From contig NC_056047.1 of assembly GCF_004379255.2 (NCBI RefSeq), positions 33,141,855-33,205,854 of the forward strand: a stretch of 64,000 nt of DNA, read 5' to 3'. This stretch comes from Salvia splendens. Lineage: Eukaryota > Streptophyta > Magnoliopsida > Lamiales > Lamiaceae. The position numbers and the translations under genes were made by a program. Of this stretch, positions 1-9,600 are shown piece after piece. The notes beneath the pieces are model-generated. The model saw only the letters and a program-made list of their open reading frames with translations, had not been told where the DNA came from and ran no database searches. The stretch's first letter is position 1. Each line of letters starts with the position of its first letter.

Positions 1-1196
1 GTGGAAATGGGAGACATTTTTGTAACAGAAAGTATTTGGAGGGTACGGGATTCTATTTTGGGCTAGACAGAATATTCAGAGGGTAGTGGTAGTCATGGTG
101 ACTAGGCTGACAGATCTGCAGGTTATAACTAAAAAGTAAAGGACAAAAGCAAAAAGCATCTAAAAAGCAAAGTGGTCCCCAACATTAGACTTGGACATCA
201 TCTTCTTCAACAACACAAACTAAAATCAGAAAATAATTCCAGATTCAACACAGAAATACAGCTTATCAATTCGCGAACACAGATCCACAAATAAGAACAC
301 CAAAATCGAAATCAAAACACAGAAACTGCAACTCCGCGTACTGGTCAACAGGAAACGAAACGCACTCAAACTAAACTTCACATGCAGCGATTCACTCACG
401 ATCGAACAGTTCCACGTTTAACTAAAGAAATTGCTACGGAAACAAAGGAAGAAAAGTTTTAGCACTTAAAACACCAAGGAACCTTAGATCTAAGCTAACT
501 AGGCGGAATAGGAAAGAAAAGAAAATGACACAATATATGAAACGGAAATCAACTTCATAGCATAAACACGTTCGGATCTTCAACAAGGTACTTCAAAAGC
601 AGAAAATATCCAAAGGCAAACAAGATCCAACGTAAGGAAAGCGAGAAAATTAAAACTACGAAAGCAATGTAAAAGTGTTTTGCCACTCCGGGCGATGAGA
701 CTCTAAACTACGATCTTGCTGGCTGGAATGGACGATGACTAGAATTCTGGGAACATCTGAACGTCAAGTGATCATGGCTACGGCGAGGCAAGAAGCGGGA
801 CACGGCTGAAAGACTGAAACTACCGAGAAAACTTTCTACCTAAAGATGGTGTGTTGAATGAGTGAATGTTGTATCCTCCCCTCTTTCTCTCCAATTTGGC
901 TTCCTTTTATAGGGAGGCTTCCCTTGATTTTAGGGTAAATCCTCGTTGCAACTTGACTTCTTTGCCCTTAATTGTGGGTAATCCGTCCCAGCTATCCGTC
1001 TTCTCCATCTCAAGCCGTTTTAGCACGAATACTGATCAGTATGAGATCATGCTGGCGCCTTCTTCACCTGAACATTCCGAAACTTCCCTACTGGCTAGAA
1101 TGCTTAACCTGCACACTTTAAACAACTGTTTTGCAAATATAATCAATTAAGCACATCATACTGACCCGTAACCAAGGCCTAGAATACGACTTATCA
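1..1196 (-). repeat. 3' LTR of Athila-type element 1 (partial)
   Basis: This stretch repeats 13146-14315 almost base for base. The match stops at 1196, where the plus strand reads TTATCA and the flanks diverge, giving the LTR start TGATAA on the element strand. Differences from the other LTR are one extra A near 445, one A/G change near 740, and a replaced patch of about 25 extra bases at roughly 855-885. A TATA-like CTATAAAAGG lies at 912-903 on the minus strand. The small ORF at 866-1150 is LTR sequence, not a gene. Confidence 0.93.
903..912 (-). promoter_or_regulatory. LTR TATA box, element 1 3' LTR
   Basis: The minus strand reads CTATAAAAGG, a plant-type TATA box; the same box lies in the 5' LTR at 14031-14022. 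The predicted start, 25-35 bases downstream, falls in the patch where the two LTRs differ. Confidence 0.55.
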
Positions 1197-2139
1197 AACT
1201 GCTCACACTTACCACAGGCTTGTCCTCAAGCGTGAAGAACAAACAAAGAAAAGAATAAGTCGAATTCTAGCCTGGTTACTCCTCTGACCGACTCTACCTA
1301 ACTTAGACTCTAAACTATGACGCAAAGAAAAACACAAACAAACACAGAGAAACATAAACACATAAAAGACTGAAAACACATAGATCGGGCTATATTTTCA
1401 ACCATCCCTCCCCTCTGGATCAGGTGCAATCCGGCCTTAGACAGCCTTGAACTTCTGCCGCCCCCCTTTTCTCTTCCAGTCAGTATATCTGTTTGTCAAG
1501 ATCGCCCACACTCTTGGCCCAACACTAGGTTCGCTCAGTCGCTCATACCTCACCAGGAATGTCAGGACTGCATTCTCTCATTATGCTCACCACAATTGCT
1601 TCGGACTTAGATTCCACGAGCGGCTACTGAAGGACTTATAGGCTTGTAACGGGGCTGTTGGCTTGTAATGTTTTCGGTGGATGTTCCTAAGGCTCTAAGG
1701 TTCAAAAATTTCTATTTTTATTTATGCGGGGGAACTGTGTATGTTAGGCTTCTGATCAGTTGCTTTCTTTAGTTGGCGCTTCTGGCTTTGATCTCCACTG
1801 GTCAGTAGCATCTTGTGGCTTCGCCACCCTTATTCCTTCATTCATCTCTTTTTTGTGGTCAAATCTTTCTGACCATTTTCTTCATTTTCTCGGTTCCCTT
1901 TTTTTTTCTTTTTTTCGTTCCTTCGTGGCTTCGCCACCCTTATTCCTTCTTCTCTTTTTTTGGACTGGGAATGACTCCCTGGTCAATTTTCTTCTAACTT
2001 TTTCGCCCAGCTGGTTTCTGCTTTTCCGCACTTCTTCCTGGCCAGTAAGCTCCATTGTTTCATGCCTTACACAGTCCCAGTCGGCTGGGGTGTTTATCTG
2101 GGTATATAAAAGGTTAAGAAGAAAGGGTTCTAAAGGCGG

Positions 2140-2171
<32 letters not shown>

Positions 2172-3056
2172 AACGAGGGGGGGTTCCTACTGCCTTCAGT
2201 ATTTGCTACCCGTGATCACTTCACCCTAGGCGAATTGTGGCAGCCTCTCTCTTTTTTTTTTTTTTTTTTCAATATATGTGGAAAGTGGTTCCACTTTAAG
2301 GCTTATAACTCGCATTTTAGAGGGCTTTCGTGTTTGGCTCTAAGTGTGGGCTTTTCTCTCATACTCACCTCATCTATTCTGACTAGGAGGTACTAACGGG
2401 GATGGTTTAGGTTTTCCAGCATGTCCTATCTCCCTCAATTCCCCTCACCTTCAGCTCAAGACGGTTGAGTTTTAAGCCCAATCACAAACAACATAAAACT
2501 AGACCTAACAAAACAAAACAAAAGCACAAACACAAAGACTACACATATATACATACATCTTACTGGCCATTGCGTCCCCCCTCTCACTTCACAAGTGTCT
2601 GCCCTCAGATAAGGCTGTGAAGTGGAAAAGGTAATGGCCAGTACGATGGCACACAGACAACAAACAGCAAAACTAAAACAAAAACTTCTCACACTTAGAC
2701 TATGGAATAGGCTAAGTGAGAGAGGTTTTATCACCTATACAGAGATCAACAAAACATAACCACAAACACATATATACAAACTCCTCACACTTAGACCATG
2801 CAATGGGCTAAGTGTGAGCTAACATGCATGCGACATAGAAAACAAAACAAACAAAACAAAGAAAACGGCGCCATTTGAAACAAACCCTTAACTTCTCACA
2901 CTTAGACTATGGAATAGGCTAAGTGTTTTGAAGTGGGGTTTGCGCACAAACACAAATTATACTACCTAAACAAAACCAACTTATAACAACAATACGAAAA
3001 GTTAAAAGAAAAACTGAAACTTAAAAAGAAAAACTAACTTGGTCAGTAGGGGGGGT
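1197..3056 (-). other. 3' noncoding tract of element 1, with hairpin repeats and T-rich runs
   Basis: No coding region is supported in these 1.86 kb. Next to the LTR the element strand reads TAAGTGTGAGCAGTT (about 1197-1211), the likely second-strand priming region; a clean polypurine tract is not seen. Further in are a 25-base direct repeat (1815-1839 and 1925-1949) holding GTGGC-TTC-GCCAC, long T runs (2140-2172 and 2250-2270), a 9-bp inverted repeat CACTTCACA/TGTGAAGTG (2585-2624), and three hairpins at 2688, 2784 and 2895. The plus-strand ORF at 1760-2173 ends in a T run and is low complexity. Confidence 0.8.
2688..2926 (-). repeat. Three hairpin repeats with CTCACACTTAG / CTAAGTGTGAG arms
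   Basis: Copies lie at 2688-2722, 2784-2818 and 2895-2926. The middle copy has perfect 11-base arms around a 13-base centre. The first has one arm mismatch, and the third is shortened on one side. The centres can pair further into a 4-bp inner stem with a 3-base loop. The same structure occurs in element 2 at 19475-19507 and 19606-19640. The 3' arm resembles the sequence just before the 3' LTR. Confidence 0.85.
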
Positions 3057-5969
3057 CTATCGGAGTCTCCTGCTCCTTCGTGGGGCAGGTGGTGCAGGTC
3101 GTTCTATCGGTTGGTCCTCCGGTTGGTCTGTCTCCATTCCAGCTTGGTGCTCATCATCCTTTGCCGGCTCCTCGGCAGTTGCCAGCACCTCGGCTTTCTC
3201 TTCCTCTTGCTCCTTCACTACGGTCTCTGGGACTTGTGGTTCAACATCCTGGCCAACATGGCCGCTTGTTCCTGTAGCTTGTTCTTTCTTCCGGCTGGTC
3301 ACTTCTTCCAACAACACATCTATCACGGATGCCATCCGGCCCATCTTCGTGATCAATCGATGATTTTCCTCTCCCAAAGTAGTCACTAACGCCTCCATAG
3401 CGTCTTGCTTTTGAGCCAATGTCTCCTGCTCTGCAGATCTCTCCAACATCCTTTCCATCACTGCCGCTAGCTTGACCATCTCTGCTTTCAATTGCTTATT
3501 CTCCTCTCTAACTTCATCCATTTCCTTCTCCATTCTGGCTTGACGCTGTTCCTGGTCCGATGCCAATCCGATCATGTCTGCCCTTATCTGCCTGCTTCCC
3601 TCCGCTATCTTCTCCATAGCTTTTTCCATCCCCTCTTGTCTCTGGTCGTGTGCCGGTGCTTCATGAGCTGCTGCCAACCGAGCAGTGGGTGTAGCTTCCT
3701 CTCCCATCGCGTAGAAGTGTGGCACGCCTTGCCTCATGTATACCGCATTCGTCCGGATGAATAGGGGGGTATCAAACAATCCTGGGGCGTCCACCATCGC
3801 CAAGGGGGTTAAGTCTTCGTCCTCTGAAACGGTGACATTGTTTCTCACAAAGATTCCCAATATATGGCAGAGGGAAATATTCCGTGCTGGGTGGGTAGCG
3901 ATGAGGTGACATGTGTATGCAGTCCAGAACCCTAAGTGCAACTTCTTGTCTCTCTTGGCACACCACATAAGATACAATTCCGTCATCGATGTCCGGACTG
4001 CCGAATTCGACTGTCCTAAAAGGTTGTAACCCAAGAAGAGTTGAACCAGGCGTAGATTAGGATCGTTGAGATGGATAGATCGGGAGATAGTGGACTGAAA
4101 CTGTCCTGCCCCGGGGTGAGTAAGCTCTTCCCAAGCTACCTGGGGCTCAAAGTCCAGATGCCTGCGGGGAATCCCCCGCTCTCTATCTCTCCACTCGGGC
4201 CCTATGGCCTCCTCCAAACTGCATATCCCTAGCCGAACAGTCCATTCAATCAAATTCATCCTAATCTCTCCTCCAAATACTCTGAAACTGATGCACTCTA
4301 CATCCAAATCCGTTGTGACCTTGAATCGAAAGGTCGCGAAAAATTCCTTGGCCAAATCGACCGGAACATTCAAATTCTCATTCCTTAACAGCCATTCAAA
4401 ACCCAATTCATGGAAAAGGGCGAGAAACGATTCCCGAACCTTCAATTCATCTAACGAGGGGAGATGAATTACCTTTCCACACTTAACCTTCTTGCCTTTT
4501 GCGTTCTTGGTGCGATAGATGGATTGGAGCTCCTTGGAGTCAAAAAATTGCATCCCCTCCACCACGTCATCTGTGAGCTCCACCGTCCAACGCTTATATC
4601 GGAGTGGTTCTGCAGGTGGATGCAATAGTTCCCGATGATCGTTAGGGAGTTGCTGCTCCTTGTACTCCTCATCTTCCATGGTCGTATCGCTATCGGATTC
4701 AGATTCATCACTGATCTCATATTCACTGTCACTCTGTGTTTGCCGGTTTGATGGGGTCCTCTGGTCAGCCTCAGTGATCACGATGCTTGTGTTCACGGTA
4801 CGCGGTTTTTTGGTACTCGGCTTGTTCTTCACAACGGCTTTTCCTTTCCTTTTTCTTTCTCGCTGATATTGTGCTTCTTCCTCCTGAGCAGTAGGCTGTG
4901 CAGGCTCACCCCCTGCCTTCGTTGGAGTGGCTTGTTCTTCCTCGCTCTCGATCTCTACTGGGTTCTCAGCCGTGTTTGTCTTGGCCTTGCTGGCTGCTCT
5001 TTTGCCCAGGCATCGCTGAGATACCCGCGTCTTCAGGACCAATTGCCGCTTCACTGGGTGGGGTTTTAAGACGGGAGGCGCCACAGTTTCCAGCACTTGA
5101 GTGTCTACGGTTGGTCTCCCCTCCTCTACTTGCATTCGATCATCCCCTGCTTCCACTTGGGTATCAACTGGCTCTGCCCCTTTTTCTTCACTCTGTTCTT
5201 CCCTCTCCTCTTCCCCTACTGACTGGGATGCCTTATCCCTCGGTATGGGTTCTGTAAAAGCTTGTTCATCCTCTCCTACTGCCCTCGATGCGAGGTCTAG
5301 ACCCTCAGCCATTAGAGCAGTATCTTCCCTGCGATTCACCTCCTCCACTATTGATTCAAACTCCGTTTCCGTCATGAGGCCGCGCTTTTGGGCCGACTTA
5401 TTCAGGTCGATCTCCTCCCTAATTACTTCTTGGTGAACCGCTTCCACTTCTGGCGTCTCCTCAATTCCTTCTCCCCCTTCCTGGTCTTGTTGCTCCCTTC
5501 TCAGCCTTTCCGCTCTTTCTTCCTCATCAGAGGCATAATAAGCCGCAATGGCCTCGAGATCCTCAAGTTCGGCTTCCTGGGTCGTCGGAAAAAATTCTTC
5601 CGTCTCTGTCATTTCGGCTTCAGTTGAGGGGTTGCTTTCCTGGGGAATCATCGACGGAATCGGCAATGTAGATGAAATAGGGGTCAAGGGTTGCGTAGTG
5701 GTTACTGGCATGGTTGCCGCATGAGTTGCTCCGGCTCCGCTCCCTTGCCCTCTACCTTGGTTAAAATACTCTAACTCCGCTGCCCAATTCCTATTCGGAT
5801 CCTGCAATCGGAGAAACTCCGTCATTGCATCCAGAGAGACCATCGGCAGGGCTTGTTGTGTTGGCGCGGGACGTTGTGGGTTTAGTGGTGGTGGTATTTC
5901 GAGGTTTCTTTCCTCACTGACCTTCTTTGAGGGCGGTTTGATTTTGGTAGCAAATGCTTTCTTCCCCAT
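3057..5969 (-). CDS. Athila third-ORF protein, 970 aa, nuclear-type with coiled coil
   Basis: This intact ORF lies 667 bases downstream of gag-pol in the element. Residues about 100-450 are acidic and low complexity. A lysine/arginine-rich stretch at about 370-391 looks like a nuclear localisation signal. Residues about 455-755 form a globular region that is clearly related to the broken ORF at 17168-19456 of element 2 (shared blocks around DLAKEFF, SFRVFG and LHLGFW). Residues about 775-895 are a heptad-rich coiled coil, and the protein ends in a basic RRSRRLR. I see no signal peptide or membrane segment, so the usual 'env-like' label for this position is not supported. It may belong to the Athila ORF-1 family (Pfam PF03078), which I could not test. 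The role is unknown; nuclear or nucleic-acid binding is inference. Confidence 0.85.
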   Translation of the reverse strand: MGKKAFATKIKPPSKKVSEERNLEIPPPLNPQRPAPTQQALPMVSLDAMTEFLRLQDPNRNWAAELEYFNQGRGQGSGAGATHAATMPVTTTQPLTPISSTLPIPSMIPQESNPSTEAEMTETEEFFPTTQEAELEDLEAIAAYYASDEEERAERLRREQQDQEGGEGIEETPEVEAVHQEVIREEIDLNKSAQKRGLMTETEFESIVEEVNRREDTALMAEGLDLASRAVGEDEQAFTEPIPRDKASQSVGEEEREEQSEEKGAEPVDTQVEAGDDRMQVEEGRPTVDTQVLETVAPPVLKPHPVKRQLVLKTRVSQRCLGKRAASKAKTNTAENPVEIESEEEQATPTKAGGEPAQPTAQEEEAQYQRERKRKGKAVVKNKPSTKKPRTVNTSIVITEADQRTPSNRQTQSDSEYEISDESESDSDTTMEDEEYKEQQLPNDHRELLHPPAEPLRYKRWTVELTDDVVEGMQFFDSKELQSIYRTKNAKGKKVKCGKVIHLPSLDELKVRESFLALFHELGFEWLLRNENLNVPVDLAKEFFATFRFKVTTDLDVECISFRVFGGEIRMNLIEWTVRLGICSLEEAIGPEWRDRERGIPRRHLDFEPQVAWEELTHPGAGQFQSTISRSIHLNDPNLRLVQLFLGYNLLGQSNSAVRTSMTELYLMWCAKRDKKLHLGFWTAYTCHLIATHPARNISLCHILGIFVRNNVTVSEDEDLTPLAMVDAPGLFDTPLFIRTNAVYMRQGVPHFYAMGEEATPTARLAAAHEAPAHDQRQEGMEKAMEKIAEGSRQIRADMIGLASDQEQRQARMEKEMDEVREENKQLKAEMVKLAAVMERMLERSAEQETLAQKQDAMEALVTTLGEENHRLITKMGRMASVIDVLLEEVTSRKKEQATGTSGHVGQDVEPQVPETVVKEQEEEKAEVLATAEEPAKDDEHQAGMETDQPEDQPIERPAPPAPRRSRRLR

Positions 5970-6636
5970 GGCTGAAAATTAGGGCTTGTAAACAGTGGAA
6001 TTTGGTCTTGATATCTGGGAGAAAATGGAAGAAAATGAGGGTTTGTGATTTACGCTTTCTTGAGAGAGTATGGGATAATATCTCTTGAGAAAGGGAATTT
6101 GAAAATGAGGGTTTGTGAGGGATAAAGTTTGGGACGGTCGTTTAATTTAGGCGAGAGATAGCAGTTGTAGGTGGTTTCAACCGGCTATAGGGAGTTGCCG
6201 GTCGCGACGCTTGGACGGAAGGCGGTTAGGAATGTTGGCCCCTGATTGGCTATCACGTCTGCTCTCTCTACTCCACGCCACTCCAGCCGCTGCCACCCTG
6301 CAAAAGCTGCATAAGTCTTAATTCAAAAATTTCGTCTTTTCTCGAAACCTACCATTACTTGCCTAATAAGGGAAATAATTCAAATGGGCACTTAAATTAG
6401 AATTGAAATAGCACCAAATGGGTAGTCTCTTGGTCAATGTGTACTCCAAATTAAATTTAAGGCCCGAAAATATTTTTTTGGATTTTCTTAGGAATTATCT
6501 GACATGCAAAGACTAATTACGTATTTACAATATTTACACCTTTCTTGGGTAATTTGGAATCCTACTTGGCCAGTATACGCAGAAAATTATCAAAAAGGAA
6601 CTAGCCATGTGGAATTCCAAATTCCCATCTTACTGA
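5970..6636 (-). other. Spacer between gag-pol and third ORF of element 1
   Basis: A 667-base noncoding spacer, moderately AT-rich near 6380-6560, with a perfect ACTGATCAGTA palindrome copy ending next to the gag-pol stop (about 6633-6644). How the downstream ORF is expressed (splicing, internal promoter or reinitiation) is not visible. Confidence 0.6.
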
Positions 6637-9600
6637 TCAGTATGAAACCGATGTAAGTGTTTGCAGTGGAATTTCATCCACTACACCCACTTCGCTATTC
6701 TCCCTGAATATTTTCAACCTATGTCCATTTACTATGAAAGGTTCCGAGTTAGGAAAACTCCCTGAAATTTCTACTGCCCCGTTGGATCGGAGTGCAGTTA
6801 TTATGTAAGGTCCTGTCCATTTGGACTTGAGTTTCCCTGGCATAAGCTTCAATCTTGACTGGAAGAGTAGTACTTTCTGGCCAACATGGAGCTCCTTCGT
6901 CCTCAGATTTCGGTCATGCCAAAATTTAGTTCGTTCTTTGTACCACATGGCGGAGTCGAATGACTCCAATCTAAGTTCCTCAAGCTCCTGCAGTTGCAGC
7001 TTCCTTTCCTCTTCACAGGCTGTAGCATCCATATTCACGTTCTGTACTGCCCAGTATGCTCGATGCTCGATTCCAACTGGTAAATGGCACATCTTACCAA
7101 AGACAATCCGGTAAGGGGACATGCCTATGGGAGTCTTGTAGGCTGTCCGATACGCCCAGAGAGCATCCTCCAACCTTACACTCCAATCTTTCCTAGAAGT
7201 GTTCACCGTTTTCTCCAAGATTTTCTTTATCTCGCGGTTAGAGATTTCTGCTTGACCATTTGCTTGCGGATGATAAGGGCTGGATAGTCTATGGTGCACC
7301 CCATATTTCTTCATTAAAGCTTCAATTGTGCGATTACAGAAGTGTGTACCTTGATCGGATATGATCGCCCTGGGCACACCGAATCGGCTGAAGATATGAC
7401 TCTTTAAAAATTTGGCCACTTCCTTGGCTTCACACGTGCCTGTGGCCTTGGCTTCCACCCATTTGGAGACGTAGTCTACAGCAACTAGGATATACAGATT
7501 CCCATAAGATGAAGGGAAAGGCCCCATGAAATCCATTCCCCAAATGTCGAATAACTCGCAAACTATTACGGGTACCTGTGGCATTTCATCCCGGGCAGAT
7601 ATTCCACCGGTCAGTTGGCAGCGCTCACAACTCCTGCAAAACTCGTACGCATCCTTGTTGAGGGTTGGCCAATAAAAGCCGCTATCCAAAATCTTCCTAG
7701 CCGTCTTCTTGGACCCGAAATGTCCTCCGCATGCTAACGAATGGCAGTGGGTCAAAACATCCCGCTGATCCCAGTCAGGAATGCACCTCCTTATCACTTG
7801 ATCGGACCCTACCCTCCACAAATAGGGGTCGTCCCAAAAGTAGTATTTCGCTTCACTCTTGATCTTCATTCTTTGGGCTTTGGTAACACTCGGCACTTCT
7901 GGAAGCTCTCCAGTTACCAGGTAGTTGGCCAGGTCCGCGTACAAAGGTTCTTGCCCTACCCTCTCTTTTCCTTTTGCTGTATCATTCTGACCAGTAAGCT
8001 TGAACACTTCTTCCCAATCAATTTTTCTGGACACAAAAATCACCTCACACAAATGTTCCTCTGGAAATTTATCATGCACTTCGTCATCGTTTCCATCTTG
8101 CACTATTCTGCTCAAATGGTCTGCCACCTTGTTCTCGACTCCTCTCTTATCTTCCACCTCCCAATCAAATTCTTGTAACAAGAGTACCCATCGGATCAAG
8201 CGTGGTTTGGATTCCTTCTTAGCAATCAGATACTTAATGGCTGCATGGTCAGTATATACTATGACCTTTGATCCCAACAAATATGGCCGGAACTTCTCGA
8301 AAGAATACACCACTACCAGCATCTCCTTTTCAGTGGTATCGTAATTCCGCTGGGCTTGATTCAAAGTCTTGGACGCATAAAAAATTACGTACCTCTTCCC
8401 ATCGACCTTCTGACCCAGCACGGCTCCTACCGCAAAATCGCTGGCGTCGCACATTACTTCGAACGGATGGTTCCAGTCAGGAGCCCTTATGATAGGTGCG
8501 GATATCAACTTTTCTTTGAGAAGGTTGAAAGCAGCCTTGCATTGCCCATCAAAGATGAATTCCACGTCATTCTGAAGTAATCTAGTAAGGGGTTGGGCGA
8601 ACTTGGAGAAATCCTTGATAAATCTTTGATAAAATCCGGCGTGCCCCAGAAAGCCCCTTATTCCTTTCTGATCAGTAGGGAATGGTAATTTGGATATAAC
8701 ATCTACCTTGGCTCGATCCACTTGGATGCCTCTCTCTGAGACCACGTGTCCTAAAACTATCCCTTCGGCGACCATGAAATGGCACTTTTCGAAGTTCAAA
8801 ACCAGACTCTTTGCTTGACATCTCTCCAAAACTATATCCAAGTGGTGAAGACAAGAGTCGAACGAGTCTCCGTAAACCGTAAAGTCGTCCATGAAAATCT
8901 CTATGCAATCCTCAATCAAATCGGAAAATATGCTCATCATACATCGTTGAAACGTACCTGGAGCGTTGCACAGGCCGAAGGGCATGCGACGGTATGCATA
9001 GGTTCCAAACGGGCATGTGAAAGTGGTCTTGTCCTGGTCCTCAGGATCTACGTAAATTTGGAAATACCCGCTGTACCCATCGAGAAAGCAGAAAAACTTC
9101 TTCCCAGCTAATCTCTCCAACATTTGGTCGATGAACGGCAGGGGAAAATGGTCCTTCCTGGTCGCATTGTTCAGCTTACGGTAGTCGATGCACATTCGCC
9201 AACCCGTGACTAGTCTCGTTGGGATCAGTTCATTCTTCTCATTCTGAACTACTTGGATGCCCGACTTCTTTGGGACCATGTGGATCGGGCTGACCCACTC
9301 ACTATCCGGTACTGAATAGATAATCCCTAGCGACAACAATTTCAAGATCTCCTTCAATATCTCTTCTCGCATGTTAGGGTTTACCTTCCTTTGAGCATCT
9401 CGATGTGCCCTCGCTCCTTCCTCCAACCTAATGTGGTGCATGCAGACGTCGGGGCTAATCCCCACTAAATCTGTAAGACTCCATCCAATTGCCTTCTTGT
9501 TCTTGCTCAGCACGGTCAGTAGCCTAGCCTCTTGTTCTTTCGTGAGGCTGCTACTGATGATCACTGGATAAGAGTTGTCCTCTCCAAGGAAGGCATACTT

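Noticed and set aside
866..1150. 94-aa ORF and its copy at 14015-14269
   Set aside because: Both lie inside the two LTRs, on the strand opposite to the element; repeated LTR sequence, no protein features.
1760..2173. 137-aa phenylalanine/leucine-rich ORF resembling a membrane protein
   Set aside because: Hydrophobicity comes from T-rich low-complexity DNA and a terminal T run in the retrotransposon 3' tract.
2688..2926. CRISPR-like array
   Set aside because: Three hairpin repeats with unequal spacing in a plant retrotransposon; no cas genes, no spacer pattern.
3057..5969. Retroviral-type envelope protein
   Set aside because: Position fits the env-like ORF of some Athila elements, but no signal peptide or membrane anchor is visible.
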